The notes under the pieces are model-generated. The model was not told where the DNA came from, did not search any database, and saw only the letters and a list, made by a program, of their open reading frames with translations. From Marisediminicola sp040546025 (GTDB lineage: Bacteria; Actinomycetota; Actinomycetes; Actinomycetales; Microbacteriaceae): DNA of 26,773 bases. This document shows positions 8,084-15,662 of the stretch, in pieces. Location: positions 1 through 26,773 of the forward strand of contig NZ_JBEPNA010000025.1 of assembly GCF_040546025.1 (NCBI RefSeq), read 5' to 3'. Each line of letters starts with the position of its first letter. Position 1 is the first letter of the stretch. The position numbers and the translations under genes are program-made.

Positions 8084-8166
8084 CTTTCATTATTCAGGAG
8101 TATCGGGCCCGGCTGACTTTCATTATTCAGGAGGGTGGCCGGGACCCGGCTTTCATAATTCAGGAG
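8084..8166 (+). repeat. left arm of repeat array: three direct copies, 33-bp period
   Basis: CTTTCATTATTCAGGAG occurs at 8084-8100 and 8117-8133 without change and at 8150-8166 with one swap (CATAATTC for CATTATTC). The starts are exactly 33 bp apart and the 16-bp spacers differ but are GC-rich (one contains CGGGCCCG). The AT-rich core stands out from the surrounding 70% GC sequence. The array begins five bases after the xerD stop, so these copies would sit in the xerD 3' untranslated RNA. Confidence 0.93.
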
Positions 8167-8251
8167 GCTGACGGCCGAACAGCGGCATTCGGGGCAGCAT
8201 CCGTCACTCTGGCCACTCCAGCCCCGCCTCGGAGCACTGCGCCCGTGCCCA

Positions 8252-8333
8252 CTCCTGAATAATGAGGCTCGATCTTCGCCCAACTCCTGAATGATGACCA
8301 GACCACCGCCGCCCCACTCCTGAATAATGAAAG
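8252..8333 (-). repeat. right arm of repeat array: three inverted copies
   Basis: On the minus strand the same motif occurs at 8333-8317 (perfect CTTTCATTATTCAGGAG), 8300-8284 (TCATCATTCAGGAG core, one change plus a divergent 5' end) and 8268-8252 (TCATTATTCAGGAG core). Offsets are 33 and 32 bp, mirroring the left arm. The 85-bp centre (8167-8251) has no copy. Relative to the convergent minus-strand gene that ends at 8391, these copies have the same orientation as the left-arm copies have relative to xerD. Confidence 0.9.
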
Positions 8334-8390
8334 CGCGCGAGCGCCCACCCGGTCGAGCCCGTGCCGAAGGTGACATGGTTCACAAGGGGC

Positions 8391-8741
8391 CTACGGGCAG
8401 ACGAGCGGGGTGCCCTCGATGATGATCTCCTGGCCGCTCAGGCCGTCGCACTGCTGGAGCACCTCGGTCGTCAGCGTGAAGAAGGCGATGCCGCCCACAA
8501 TTCCGATGATGGAGAGGATCACGAACAGTGCGAAGCCGACGATGATGGCCGCGACTGCGAGCGGGTTCTTGGCACCGGCCTTCTTCGAGGTGCGGAGCGC
8601 GACGATTCCGACGATTGCTCCGACGATGTTCAGGAAGATCGCCAGGATGAGGGCGACGAGCCCCATCGTCTTGCCTGGGTAATCGCCGCTCGACGCGGGC
8701 GGTGCGAGGTACGGCGGTGGGCCTGGTGGGGGGATGCTCAT
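8391..8741 (-). CDS. small DUF4190-like membrane protein
   Basis: A 116-residue protein with a Pro-rich cytosolic-looking N-terminus (SIPPPGPPPYLAPP) followed by two hydrophobic segments (about 27-49, GLVALILAIFLNIVGAIVGIVAL; about 62-92, AVAAIIVGFALFVILSIIG and onward) joined by a Lys-rich loop (RTSKKAGAKNP). This layout is that of the DUF4190-type small actinobacterial membrane proteins. The tail has two Cys residues (QQCDGLSG and PLVCP) that could form a disulfide outside the membrane. The ATG at 8741 follows AGGAGA at good spacing and is preferred over an upstream start at 8786. Function unknown. Confidence 0.8.
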   Translation of the reverse strand: MSIPPPGPPPYLAPPASSGDYPGKTMGLVALILAIFLNIVGAIVGIVALRTSKKAGAKNPLAVAAIIVGFALFVILSIIGIVGGIAFFTLTTEVLQQCDGLSGQEIIIEGTPLVCP

Positions 8742-8907
8742 CTGGTTCTCCTCTGGATGATGCCGGCGTGCCGGACGACCCGACACTCCGACGTTACTGG
8801 CGCCGGGGCGGCGAGCGGCGGAGCCACTCGTGTTTCGCCTCTACATCGGCGTGATTGGCATATTTCGAAACAGCGCGTATCTCCCCGGGTCGTCGGCGCG
8901 CCGCGGT

Positions 8908-8913
8908 TAGACT
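8908..8913 (+). promoter_or_regulatory. candidate -10 element for the parA-scpAB operon
   Basis: TAGACT fits TANNNT and lies in the 224-bp divergent gap between the small membrane protein gene and parA. It would give a leader of about 45 nt that contains the GAGGAA ribosome binding site at 8953-8958. No clear -35 is visible. Confidence 0.35.
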
Positions 8914-8965
8914 CGACACGGTCGGGCGCCGCCGACCTGCAGGTCGAGTAGTGAGGAATGTCGGG

Positions 8966-9856
8966 ATGACAGCTAAGAAACGAGTCGACACCGCCGTGTT
9001 GGACGGCCTCGAGAAGCCCGTTGTCGGTCCGACCGGACGCCCGCTGCGCGTGTTCCCCGTGCCGGAGCGCCTGACCGGGCACGGCCCGGCGCGCATCATC
9101 GCGCTGTGCAACCAGAAGGGCGGCGTCGGCAAGACCACAACGGCCATCAACCTCGGCGCATCCCTCGCCCACTACGGCCGCAAGGTGCTCGCGGTGGACT
9201 TCGACCCACAGGGTGCCCTCTCGGCCGGCCTCGGCGTCTCGGCCCACGACGTGACCAACATCTACGACCTGCTGCTCGGCACCGTCAAAGACGCTCACGA
9301 CGCCATCCAGCACACCTCCGTCGCCGGCCTCGACGTGATCCCCGCGAACATCGACCTGTCCGCCGCCGAGGTGCACCTCGTCAACGAGGTCGCCCGCGAG
9401 CAGATCCTCGCCCGCGTGCTGCGCCAGGTCATCGACGAGTACGACGTGATCCTCGTCGACTGCCAGCCCTCGCTCGGCATCCTCACGGTCAACGCCCTCA
9501 CCGCGGCTCACGGCGTGCTCATCCCGCTCGAGTGCGAGTTCTTCGCCCTGCGCGGTGTGGCGCTGCTCGTCGAGACGATCGACAAGGTCAAAGACCGCCT
9601 GAACCCGGCGCTGACGCTCGACGGCATCCTGCCCACGATGTTCGACTCGCGCACCCTGCACTCCCGCGAGGTGCTCGAGCGCGCGGTGGAGCGCTTCGAA
9701 GACCAGGTGTTCGACACCGTGATCGGCCGCACGGTGAAGTTCCCGGATGCGAGCGTCGCGGCGAGTCCCATCCTGCAGTTCGCTCCGGAACACCCCGCCT
9801 CGATGGCCTACCTGCAGTTCGCCAGAGAGCTGATCTCGCGTGGCGCTGTCGCTTAG
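8966..9856 (+). CDS. ParA-family ATPase next to scpAB
   Basis: A 296-residue ParA/Soj-type ATPase. It has deviant Walker A KGGVGKTTT at 51-59, A' motif VDFDPQGALS from 78, and Walker B region VILVDCQPSLGILTVNAL. A 40-residue N-terminal extension (TAKKRVDTAVLDGLEKP and onward) precedes the ATPase fold. No parB gene is adjacent; instead it directly precedes scpA and scpB, as Rv1708 does in M. tuberculosis. It is therefore likely the segregation-associated orphan ParA of this operon rather than the oriC ParA. The ATG at 8966, seven bases after GAGGAA, is chosen over upstream in-frame starts. It overlaps scpA by 17 bp. Confidence 0.92.
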   Translation: MTAKKRVDTAVLDGLEKPVVGPTGRPLRVFPVPERLTGHGPARIIALCNQKGGVGKTTTAINLGASLAHYGRKVLAVDFDPQGALSAGLGVSAHDVTNIYDLLLGTVKDAHDAIQHTSVAGLDVIPANIDLSAAEVHLVNEVAREQILARVLRQVIDEYDVILVDCQPSLGILTVNALTAAHGVLIPLECEFFALRGVALLVETIDKVKDRLNPALTLDGILPTMFDSRTLHSREVLERAVERFEDQVFDTVIGRTVKFPDASVAASPILQFAPEHPASMAYLQFARELISRGAVA

Positions 9857-10682
9857 CCCGGCGAAGCCTTCGGTCGACCCCACGGGAGCGCCAGCGGACG
9901 CCGGCGGATTCTCGGTGAGCCTGCGCAACTTCAACGGGCCGTTCGACCTGCTGCTCTCGCTCATCACCAAGCACGAGCTCGACATCACCGACATCTCGCT
10001 CAGCCAGGTCACCGACGAGTTCATCTCCTACCTGCGCACCCTCGACTCCGCCGAGGAGCTCGACCAGGCCACCGAGTTCCTCGTCGTCGCCGCGACCCTG
10101 CTCGACCTGAAGGTCGTCGGGCTGCTGCCGCAGGGCGAGCTGGTGGATGCCGAGGACGTGGCGCTGCTCGAGGCGCGCGACCTGCTCTTCGCCCGGCTGT
10201 TGCAATACCGGGCGTTCAAGGAGGCCTCGTCCTGGTTCGCGACCGGGCTGGATGCCGAGGCGTCGCGGCAGTTCCGCTCGGTGCCGCTGGAGGAGAAGTA
10301 CCGCAGGCAGACCCCCGAACTCGTCTGGACCCTCACCCCGGAGGACTTCGCGGCGATCGCAATGCTCGCCTTCGCGCCGCGCGAGCTGCCCTCTGTGGGG
10401 CTCGACCACCTGCACGCGCCGCTCGTCAGCATCCGGGAGCAGGCCGCATTCGTCGTCGCCATGCTACGCGGCGGCGAGCCGATGACCTTCCGCCAGCTCA
10501 TCGCCGGCGCCGACCGCAAGGGCGTGATCGTGGCCCGGTTCCTCGCCGTGCTCGAGCTCTACCGCGGAGCGCTCATCGGATTCGACCAGCTCGAGCCGCT
10601 CGGCGAGCTCACGATCCGGTGGACGGCCGAGTCGTTCTCCGACGACAGCCTCGCGAATCTCGGGGCCGACTATGGCAACTGA
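9840..10682 (+). CDS. scpA: segregation and condensation protein A (kleisin)
   Basis: ScpA is the kleisin that bridges SMC heads in bacterial condensin. The 280-residue product contains the family start VSLRNFNGPFDLLLSLITKH at about 26-45, followed by ELDITDISLSQVTDEFISYL and the helical SMC-neck-binding region, and ends in a winged-helix-like segment (MTFRQLIAGADRKGVIVARF and LGELTIRW). The GTG start at 9840 lies within parA, giving a 17-bp overlap, and the gene overlaps scpB by 11 bp. The tight overlaps suggest coupled production of the ScpA and ScpB subunits. Confidence 0.95.
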   Translation: MALSLSPAKPSVDPTGAPADAGGFSVSLRNFNGPFDLLLSLITKHELDITDISLSQVTDEFISYLRTLDSAEELDQATEFLVVAATLLDLKVVGLLPQGELVDAEDVALLEARDLLFARLLQYRAFKEASSWFATGLDAEASRQFRSVPLEEKYRRQTPELVWTLTPEDFAAIAMLAFAPRELPSVGLDHLHAPLVSIREQAAFVVAMLRGGEPMTFRQLIAGADRKGVIVARFLAVLELYRGALIGFDQLEPLGELTIRWTAESFSDDSLANLGADYGN

Positions 10683-11280
10683 CGCGACCGCCGAGGACAC
10701 GGCCGACGCCGCCACCCCGGCCCGCGTGCCGGTCGACGTGGAGCGCGGCCTCGAGGCGATCCTGATGATCGCCGACGAGCCGCAGTCCATCGTGCGCCTC
10801 GCGACCGCGCTCGAGCGGCCCGTCGCCGAGGTGCGCGCTGCGATCGACCGCCTCGTCGCCGACTACGACGGTGTCGCCGGCACCGTGCGGCGCGGATTCG
10901 AGCTGCGCGAGGTCGGCGGAGGCTGGCGCTTCTACGTGCGCGGCGAGTTCGACTCCGTCGTGCGCGACTTCTCCCTCGCCCAGAGCCCGACCCGGCTCAC
11001 CCAGGCGGCCCTCGAGACCCTCGCGGTGATCGCCTACAAGCAGCCGATCAGCCGCGGCGCGATCGCCTCGATCCGGGCCGTGAACGTCGACTCGGTCGTG
11101 CGCACCCTGCTCGGCCGCGGCCTCGTCACCGAGGCGTTCGCCGACCCCGAGACCGGCGCGATCCACTACGCCACCACCGACCTGCTCCTCACCCAACTCG
11201 GCATCAACTCGCTCGACGAGCTGCCGCACATCTCCCCGCTCCTCGCGGACGGCTCGAACGGATTCGACGATGCCCGATAG
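10672..11280 (+). CDS. scpB: segregation and condensation protein B
   Basis: ScpB is the winged-helix partner of ScpA in the SMC complex. The 202-residue protein has two winged-helix domains: the first from about residue 24 (ERGLEAILMIADEPQSIVRL), the second from about 105 (LTQAALETLAVIAYKQPISR, a family signature, then GLVTEAFADPETG). The N-terminal 20 residues are Ala/Asp/Thr-rich and likely disordered. It starts inside the end of scpA and overlaps rluB by 11 bp. Confidence 0.95.
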   Translation: MATDATAEDTADAATPARVPVDVERGLEAILMIADEPQSIVRLATALERPVAEVRAAIDRLVADYDGVAGTVRRGFELREVGGGWRFYVRGEFDSVVRDFSLAQSPTRLTQAALETLAVIAYKQPISRGAIASIRAVNVDSVVRTLLGRGLVTEAFADPETGAIHYATTDLLLTQLGINSLDELPHISPLLADGSNGFDDAR

Positions 11281-12124
11281 AAACATGCCCGAGAGCAACA
11301 CCCCTGACCACAGCAAGAGCGCGGATGCGGCAGACGACGGCATCCGGCTGCAGAAGCTCATGGCCGCCGCGGGCGTCGCCTCCCGCCGCGTCTCGGAGGA
11401 CCTCATCTCCGCCGGCCGCGTCGAGGTCAACGGCGAGGTCGTCACCGAGCTCGGGCGCCGCGTGCAGGAGAGCGACCTCGTCTCGGTCGACGGCGTCGCG
11501 ATCCAGCTCGACACCTCCCGCCGCTACCTCATGCTCAACAAGCCCACCGGCATCGTCTCCTCGCTGCAGGACGACCGCGGTCGCCCCGACCTGTCGCAGT
11601 TCGTCTCCCGCTATGAGGAGCGCCTGTTCAACGTGGGCCGGCTCGACGCGCAGACCTCCGGCCTGCTCATCCTCACCAACGACGGGGAGCTCGCGCACGT
11701 GCTCGCCCACCCCTCCTTCGGCGTGCTCAAGACCTACATCGCCTGGGTCGAGGGCCGGGTGACACCGGCGACGATCTCCAAGCTCACCGCCGGCATCGAC
11801 CTCGAAGACGGCCCCATCGCCGCCGACAAGGCACGCATCCTCGACCAGGCGTCCGGCGGGCGGGAGACGATCGTCGAGATCACCCTGCACTCGGGCCGCA
11901 ACCGCATCGTGCGGCGGATGCTGGAGGAGGTCGGCCATCCCGTCGTCGACCTCGTCCGCCGCCAGTTCGGCCCGCTGCACCTCGGCACCCTGCAGATCGG
12001 CGAGATCCGCGACCTGACCAAGGCCGAGGTCGGACAGCTGCTCACCATCTCGCGCACCGCGACGGCGACGACCGGGGCGGATGCGGCCGGCGCCGCGGCC
12101 GGCGACGCGAGCACCGACTCGTGA
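11270..12124 (+). CDS. rluB: 23S rRNA pseudouridine synthase, RluB/RsuA family
   Basis: The 284-residue protein converts a uridine in rRNA to pseudouridine. It has an S4 RNA-binding domain (IRLQKLMAAAGVASRRVSED from 25) and an RsuA-type catalytic domain with the nucleophilic Asp126 in GRLDAQTSGLLILTNDGEL, plus the conserved GRNRIVRRMLEEVGH segment. An Ala/Thr/Asp-rich tail of about 25 residues is probably flexible. Start ATG 11270 is used; a second ATG at 11285 is possible. Its stop overlaps the tyrA GTG. The place between scpB and cmk matches Rv1711. The exact target base cannot be read from sequence. Confidence 0.92.
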   Translation: MPDRNMPESNTPDHSKSADAADDGIRLQKLMAAAGVASRRVSEDLISAGRVEVNGEVVTELGRRVQESDLVSVDGVAIQLDTSRRYLMLNKPTGIVSSLQDDRGRPDLSQFVSRYEERLFNVGRLDAQTSGLLILTNDGELAHVLAHPSFGVLKTYIAWVEGRVTPATISKLTAGIDLEDGPIAADKARILDQASGGRETIVEITLHSGRNRIVRRMLEEVGHPVVDLVRRQFGPLHLGTLQIGEIRDLTKAEVGQLLTISRTATATTGADAAGAAAGDASTDS

Positions 12125-13230
12125 CCGAGTCCATGCTGCTGACCGACTCGCGGCTCGTCGGTCCCGTGCGCGTGGTCGGCTCGGGCCTCCTCGGCACCAG
12201 CATCGGCCTCGGCCTGCGTGCCAAGGGCATCGACGTGATCCTCGACGACGCCTCCCCGGCGAACCTGAGCCTCGCGGTCGACTACGGCGCCGGCCGCCCG
12301 GCCGAGCCCGGCGACTCCCCGCAGCTCATCGTCGTGTGCGTGCCGCCGGATGTGACCGGCCGGGTCGTCGCCGCCGAGCTCGCCGCGTTCCCCGACGCCA
12401 TCGTCACCGACGTCGCGAGCGTCAAGGTGCAGCCGCTCGAGGAGCTGCGCGCCGCCGGGGCCGACCTCGCCCGCTACATCGGCTCGCATCCGCTCGCCGG
12501 CCGCGAACGCGGGGGAGCCGTCGCCGGACGCGCCGATCTATTCCTCGGCCGCCCCTGGGTCGTCACCGGACACGACGATATCTCCTACCGCGAGGGATCG
12601 GCGATCGACGACCTCATCCTCGACCTCGGCGCCGTGCCCGTCGAGCTGAGCCCCGAAGAGCACGACCGCGCCGTCGCGCTCGTCTCGCACGTGCCCCAGC
12701 TCATCGCGACGCTGCTCGCGAAACGGCTGCTCGGCGCCGCGCACTCCTCGGTCGGCCTCGCCGGCCAGGGGCTGCGCGACACCACGAGGATCGCCGCGAG
12801 CGAACCCGAGCTGTGGGTGCAGATCCTCGGAGCCAACGCCCCCGCGATCACCCCGATCCTGCGCGCCTACCGCGACGACCTCGACGCGGTGCTCGCCGCC
12901 CTCGAGCATCCGACCGCGCCCGGCGCCCGCCGCGCCCTCGCCGAGGCCATCGCCGCCGGCAACGCGGGGGTCGCCGCGATTCCCGGCAAGCACGGGCAGG
13001 ACCGCCGGTACAGCCAGATCGTTGTCATGGTCGACGACCGCCCGGGCGAGCTAGCCCGGCTGCTCACCGAGATCGGAGCCTCAGGAGTGAACATGGAAGA
13101 CCTCAGGCTGGAACACTCGCCCGGCGCCCAGATCGGCCTCGCCGAGATCTCGGTGCTGCCCGAGGTCGAGCAGCAGCTCACCGACGAACTCGAATCGCGC
13201 GGCTGGCGCATTGCGGGGGCCTCGCTGTGA
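12121..13230 (+). CDS. tyrA: prephenate dehydrogenase with C-terminal ACT domain
   Basis: This enzyme makes 4-hydroxyphenylpyruvate from prephenate in tyrosine synthesis. The 369-residue product has a Rossmann NAD(P) site GSGLLG at 20-25, the family stretches VTDVASVK and GSHPLAGRERGG, a helical dehydrogenase domain (HVPQLIATLLAKRLLG and onward), and a C-terminal ACT domain from about 297 (SQIVVMVDDRPGELARLLTE), which suggests feedback control by tyrosine. GTG 12121 overlaps the rluB stop and the TGA overlaps the cmk GTG. Its insertion between rluB and cmk is common outside mycobacteria. Confidence 0.92.
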   Translation: MTESMLLTDSRLVGPVRVVGSGLLGTSIGLGLRAKGIDVILDDASPANLSLAVDYGAGRPAEPGDSPQLIVVCVPPDVTGRVVAAELAAFPDAIVTDVASVKVQPLEELRAAGADLARYIGSHPLAGRERGGAVAGRADLFLGRPWVVTGHDDISYREGSAIDDLILDLGAVPVELSPEEHDRAVALVSHVPQLIATLLAKRLLGAAHSSVGLAGQGLRDTTRIAASEPELWVQILGANAPAITPILRAYRDDLDAVLAALEHPTAPGARRALAEAIAAGNAGVAAIPGKHGQDRRYSQIVVMVDDRPGELARLLTEIGASGVNMEDLRLEHSPGAQIGLAEISVLPEVEQQLTDELESRGWRIAGASL

Positions 13231-13895
13231 GCGGCATCGTCGTCGCGCTCGACGGGCCAGCCGGCAGCGGCAAGTCGAGCGTGAGCCGGGCCACGGCCCG
13301 CCGCCTCGGCTTCGGCTACCAGGACACCGGCGCCGCCTACCGCGCCCTCGCCTGGAGCGCCCTCGACCGCGGCATCGACCCCAGCGACGCGGCGGCGGTC
13401 ATCGCGTCGCTGCCCGGCTTCGACTACCGGATCAGCACCGACCCCGACCACACGGTCGTGCAGGTGGGCGGCGCCGACGTCACCGAGGCGATCCGCGAGC
13501 CACGGGTGAGCGCCGTGGTCAGCCAGGTCGCCCGCATCCCCGAGGTGCGCGAGTACCTCGTGGAGCTGTTCCGCAGTGTCATCCGGGAGAGCTCCCGGCC
13601 CGGGATCGTGACCGAGGGGCGCGACATCACCACGGTCGTCGCACCCGACGCCGACGTGCGAATTCTGCTGACAGCCAGTGAAGAAGCTAGAATGGCGAGG
13701 CGTTCGCGAGAAGTTACCGGACAATCCGCCGAGGTCACCGCCCAGCAACTCAGTTCGCGGGACGCCCAGGACTCTCGGGTCGTTGACTTCATGAACGCCG
13801 CCGACGGTGTGACCACCGTCGATTCAACCCACCTCGACTTCGACCAGACCGTCACCGCGGTCGTCGATCTCGTCACGAGCGTGTGGGCTGAGTAG
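13227..13895 (+). CDS. cmk: cytidylate kinase
   Basis: Cytidylate kinase phosphorylates CMP and dCMP. The 222-residue protein starts with IVVALDGPAGSGKSSVSRAT, Walker A at 10-17, then GFGYQDTGAAYRALAW, VTEAIREPRVSAVVSQVA, and GIVTEGRDITTVVAPDADV, all family blocks, followed by the lid region EEARMARRSRE and SRDAQDSR. The start is GTG 13227, overlapping the tyrA stop; the same frame is open far upstream only because of GC-rich codon bias inside tyrA. It and pyrG both serve pyrimidine nucleotide supply. Confidence 0.95.
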   Translation: MSGIVVALDGPAGSGKSSVSRATARRLGFGYQDTGAAYRALAWSALDRGIDPSDAAAVIASLPGFDYRISTDPDHTVVQVGGADVTEAIREPRVSAVVSQVARIPEVREYLVELFRSVIRESSRPGIVTEGRDITTVVAPDADVRILLTASEEARMARRSREVTGQSAEVTAQQLSSRDAQDSRVVDFMNAADGVTTVDSTHLDFDQTVTAVVDLVTSVWAE

Positions 13896-13934
13896 CCCGC
13901 CACGCGGGCGCACCGAACCTAAGAGGACTAACTA

Positions 13935-15458
13935 ATGGCCGACCACGACAACGCCGACCGGGACAACTATCCCGAGATGGACGAACAGCTCGCCAAGCGC
14001 ATCGCGGCGATCGACGAGGCCGAGGCCCTGCAGCGCGCCAACACCTTGCGCGCCGGCCTCGACGACTACGACCTCGAGGCCGAAGACCTCGACATGCTCG
14101 AGAGCGTCGGCGCCGACCCCGACGCGATCACCTACCTCCCCGCGCTGCCGGTGCTCGCCGTCGTCGGCCGCCCGAATGTCGGCAAGTCGGCGCTCATCAA
14201 CCGCATCCTCGGCCGCCGCGAGGCCGTCGTTCAGGACACCCCCGGCGTCACCCGCGACCGCGTGACCTACCGCGCCGAGTGGGTCGACCGCAGCTTCACC
14301 CTCGTCGACACCGGCGGCTGGGAGCCCGACGCCCGTGGCATCAACGCCTCCGTCGCCGCGCAGGCCGAGGTGGCCGTCGACCTCGCCGACGCCGTGCTGT
14401 TCGTCGTCGACGCGATGGTCGGCGCAACCTCCACCGACGAGCATGTCGTGCGGATGCTGCGCGCCTCGAACAAACCCGTCATCCTCGTCGCCAACAAGGT
14501 CGACGACGCCCGCCAGGAGCCGGAGGCCGCCGTTCTCTGGAGCCTCGGCCTCGGCGAGCCATGGCCCGTCTCCGCATTGCACGGCAGGGGAGTGGCCGAC
14601 CTGCTCGACCACGTGCTCACCGTGCTGCCGGAGATCTCCGCTGTTGCCAAGCAGGAGGTCGGCGGGCCCCGTCGCGTCGCGATCCTCGGCCGCCCCAACG
14701 TCGGCAAGTCGAGCCTGCTCAACAAGGCGGTCGGCGAGGAGCGGGTCGTCGTCAACGAGATGGCCGGCACCACGCGCGATCCGGTCGACGAGCAGGTCGA
14801 GATCGCCGGCAAGGTGTGGCGCTTCATTGACACCGCCGGCATCCGCCGTCGCATGAACCTCGCCCAGGGCGCCGACTTCTACGCGTCCCTGCGCACGAGC
14901 GCTGCGCTCGAGAAGGCCGAGGTGGCGATCGTCGTCCTCGACGTGAGCGAAGTGATCAGCGAGCAGGATGTGCGCATCATCGACCTCGTGCTCGAATCCG
15001 GCCGTGCCCTCGTGCTCGCCTTCAACAAGTGGGACCTGCTCGACGACGACCGCCGCCGCTACCTCGAGCGGGAGATCGAGCAGGACCTCGCGCACGTCGC
15101 GTGGGCCCCGCGCGTCAACATCTCCGCGCGCACCGGACGGCACCTCGAGAAGCTCGTTCCTGCCCTCGAGCTCGCCCTGCAGTCGTGGGACACCCGCATC
15201 CCGACCGGAAAGTTCAACGCGCTCGTCGCCGAGCTCGCCGCCGAGCACCCGCACCCCGTCCGCAGCGGCAAGCAGCCGCGCATCCTGTTCGGCACCCAGG
15301 CAGCGATCCGACCGCCGACCTTCGTGCTGTTCACCACGGGCTTCCTCGACCCCGGCTACCGCCGGTTCATCACGAGGCGCCTGCGCGAGATCTTCGGCTT
15401 CGAGGGAAGCCCGATCAACGTCAACATGCGTGTGCGCGAGAAGCGCAAGCGCACCTAG
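13935..15458 (+). CDS. der: ribosome biogenesis GTPase Der (EngA)
   Basis: Der is an essential double GTPase for 50S subunit maturation. The 507-residue product has two G1 loops, GRPNVGKS at 78-85 and 252-259, with DTPGVTRDR, DTGG, NKVD for the first domain and AGTTRDPVDE, DTAGIRRR, NKWD for the second, then the KH-like C-terminal domain (GTQAAIRPPTFVLFTTGF). An acidic N-terminal extension of about 70 residues precedes the first GTPase domain, as in many actinobacteria. The ATG at 13935 follows GAGGA at good spacing. It ends the parA-scpAB-rluB-tyrA-cmk-der run; a hairpin follows. Confidence 0.96.
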   Translation: MADHDNADRDNYPEMDEQLAKRIAAIDEAEALQRANTLRAGLDDYDLEAEDLDMLESVGADPDAITYLPALPVLAVVGRPNVGKSALINRILGRREAVVQDTPGVTRDRVTYRAEWVDRSFTLVDTGGWEPDARGINASVAAQAEVAVDLADAVLFVVDAMVGATSTDEHVVRMLRASNKPVILVANKVDDARQEPEAAVLWSLGLGEPWPVSALHGRGVADLLDHVLTVLPEISAVAKQEVGGPRRVAILGRPNVGKSSLLNKAVGEERVVVNEMAGTTRDPVDEQVEIAGKVWRFIDTAGIRRRMNLAQGADFYASLRTSAALEKAEVAIVVLDVSEVISEQDVRIIDLVLESGRALVLAFNKWDLLDDDRRRYLEREIEQDLAHVAWAPRVNISARTGRHLEKLVPALELALQSWDTRIPTGKFNALVAELAAEHPHPVRSGKQPRILFGTQAAIRPPTFVLFTTGFLDPGYRRFITRRLREIFGFEGSPINVNMRVREKRKRT

Positions 15459-15467
15459 CGGTCGCCG

Positions 15468-15500
15468 GCGGGGGTCGCACGCTGAGCGTGTGGCCCCCGC
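15468..15500 (+). terminator. probable terminator hairpin after der
   Basis: GCGGGGGTCGCACGC pairs with GCGTGTGGCCCCCGC through a 14 to 15 bp stem with G-T wobbles and a short loop. It starts nine bases after the der stop. There is no clean T-run after it, so it may be a GC-type actinobacterial terminator. Confidence 0.5.
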
Positions 15501-15544
15501 TTGGGGGAGTTTGCCGAAACCCCCCGTGACCTAACGTTGACTAA

Positions 15545-15567
15545 GGCCGAAACCCGAAATTTCGGCC
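15545..15567 (+). other. hairpin in the leader of the glycosyltransferase-like gene
   Basis: GGCCGAAA (15545-15552) and TTTCGGCC (15560-15567) form a perfect 8-bp stem with a 7-base loop, about 95 bp before the ATG at 15663. It could be a second terminator hairpin, an operator, or a leader structure; nothing else in the 15,501-15,662 gap was recognised. Confidence 0.4.
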
Positions 15568-15662
15568 GTTCCCCACCGGACACCCGAAGTTTCCGAGTGG
15601 TGGATAACACCGATGCGAACCCACCCGCTCGCATCGTCCAGCCTTACCCGAGGACGCCCACT

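Noticed and set aside
8084..8333. CRISPR array
   Set aside because: Repeats of 17 bp with 16-bp spacers, only three per direction and inverted halfway, do not fit a CRISPR; no cas genes are nearby.
8084..8333. dif site or Xer target array
   Set aside because: The unit lacks the two-arm XerC/XerD layout around a 6-bp centre; being next to xerD is not enough evidence.
12081..13226. Upstream extension of the cmk frame to give a 604-residue protein
   Set aside because: The extra part is an Arg/Pro/Ala-rich shadow of tyrA; cmk has a proper GTG at 13227 and normal family length from there.
13932..15254. 440-codon antisense frame over der
   Set aside because: It is a shadow of the der coding sequence; no family similarity and no ribosome binding site.
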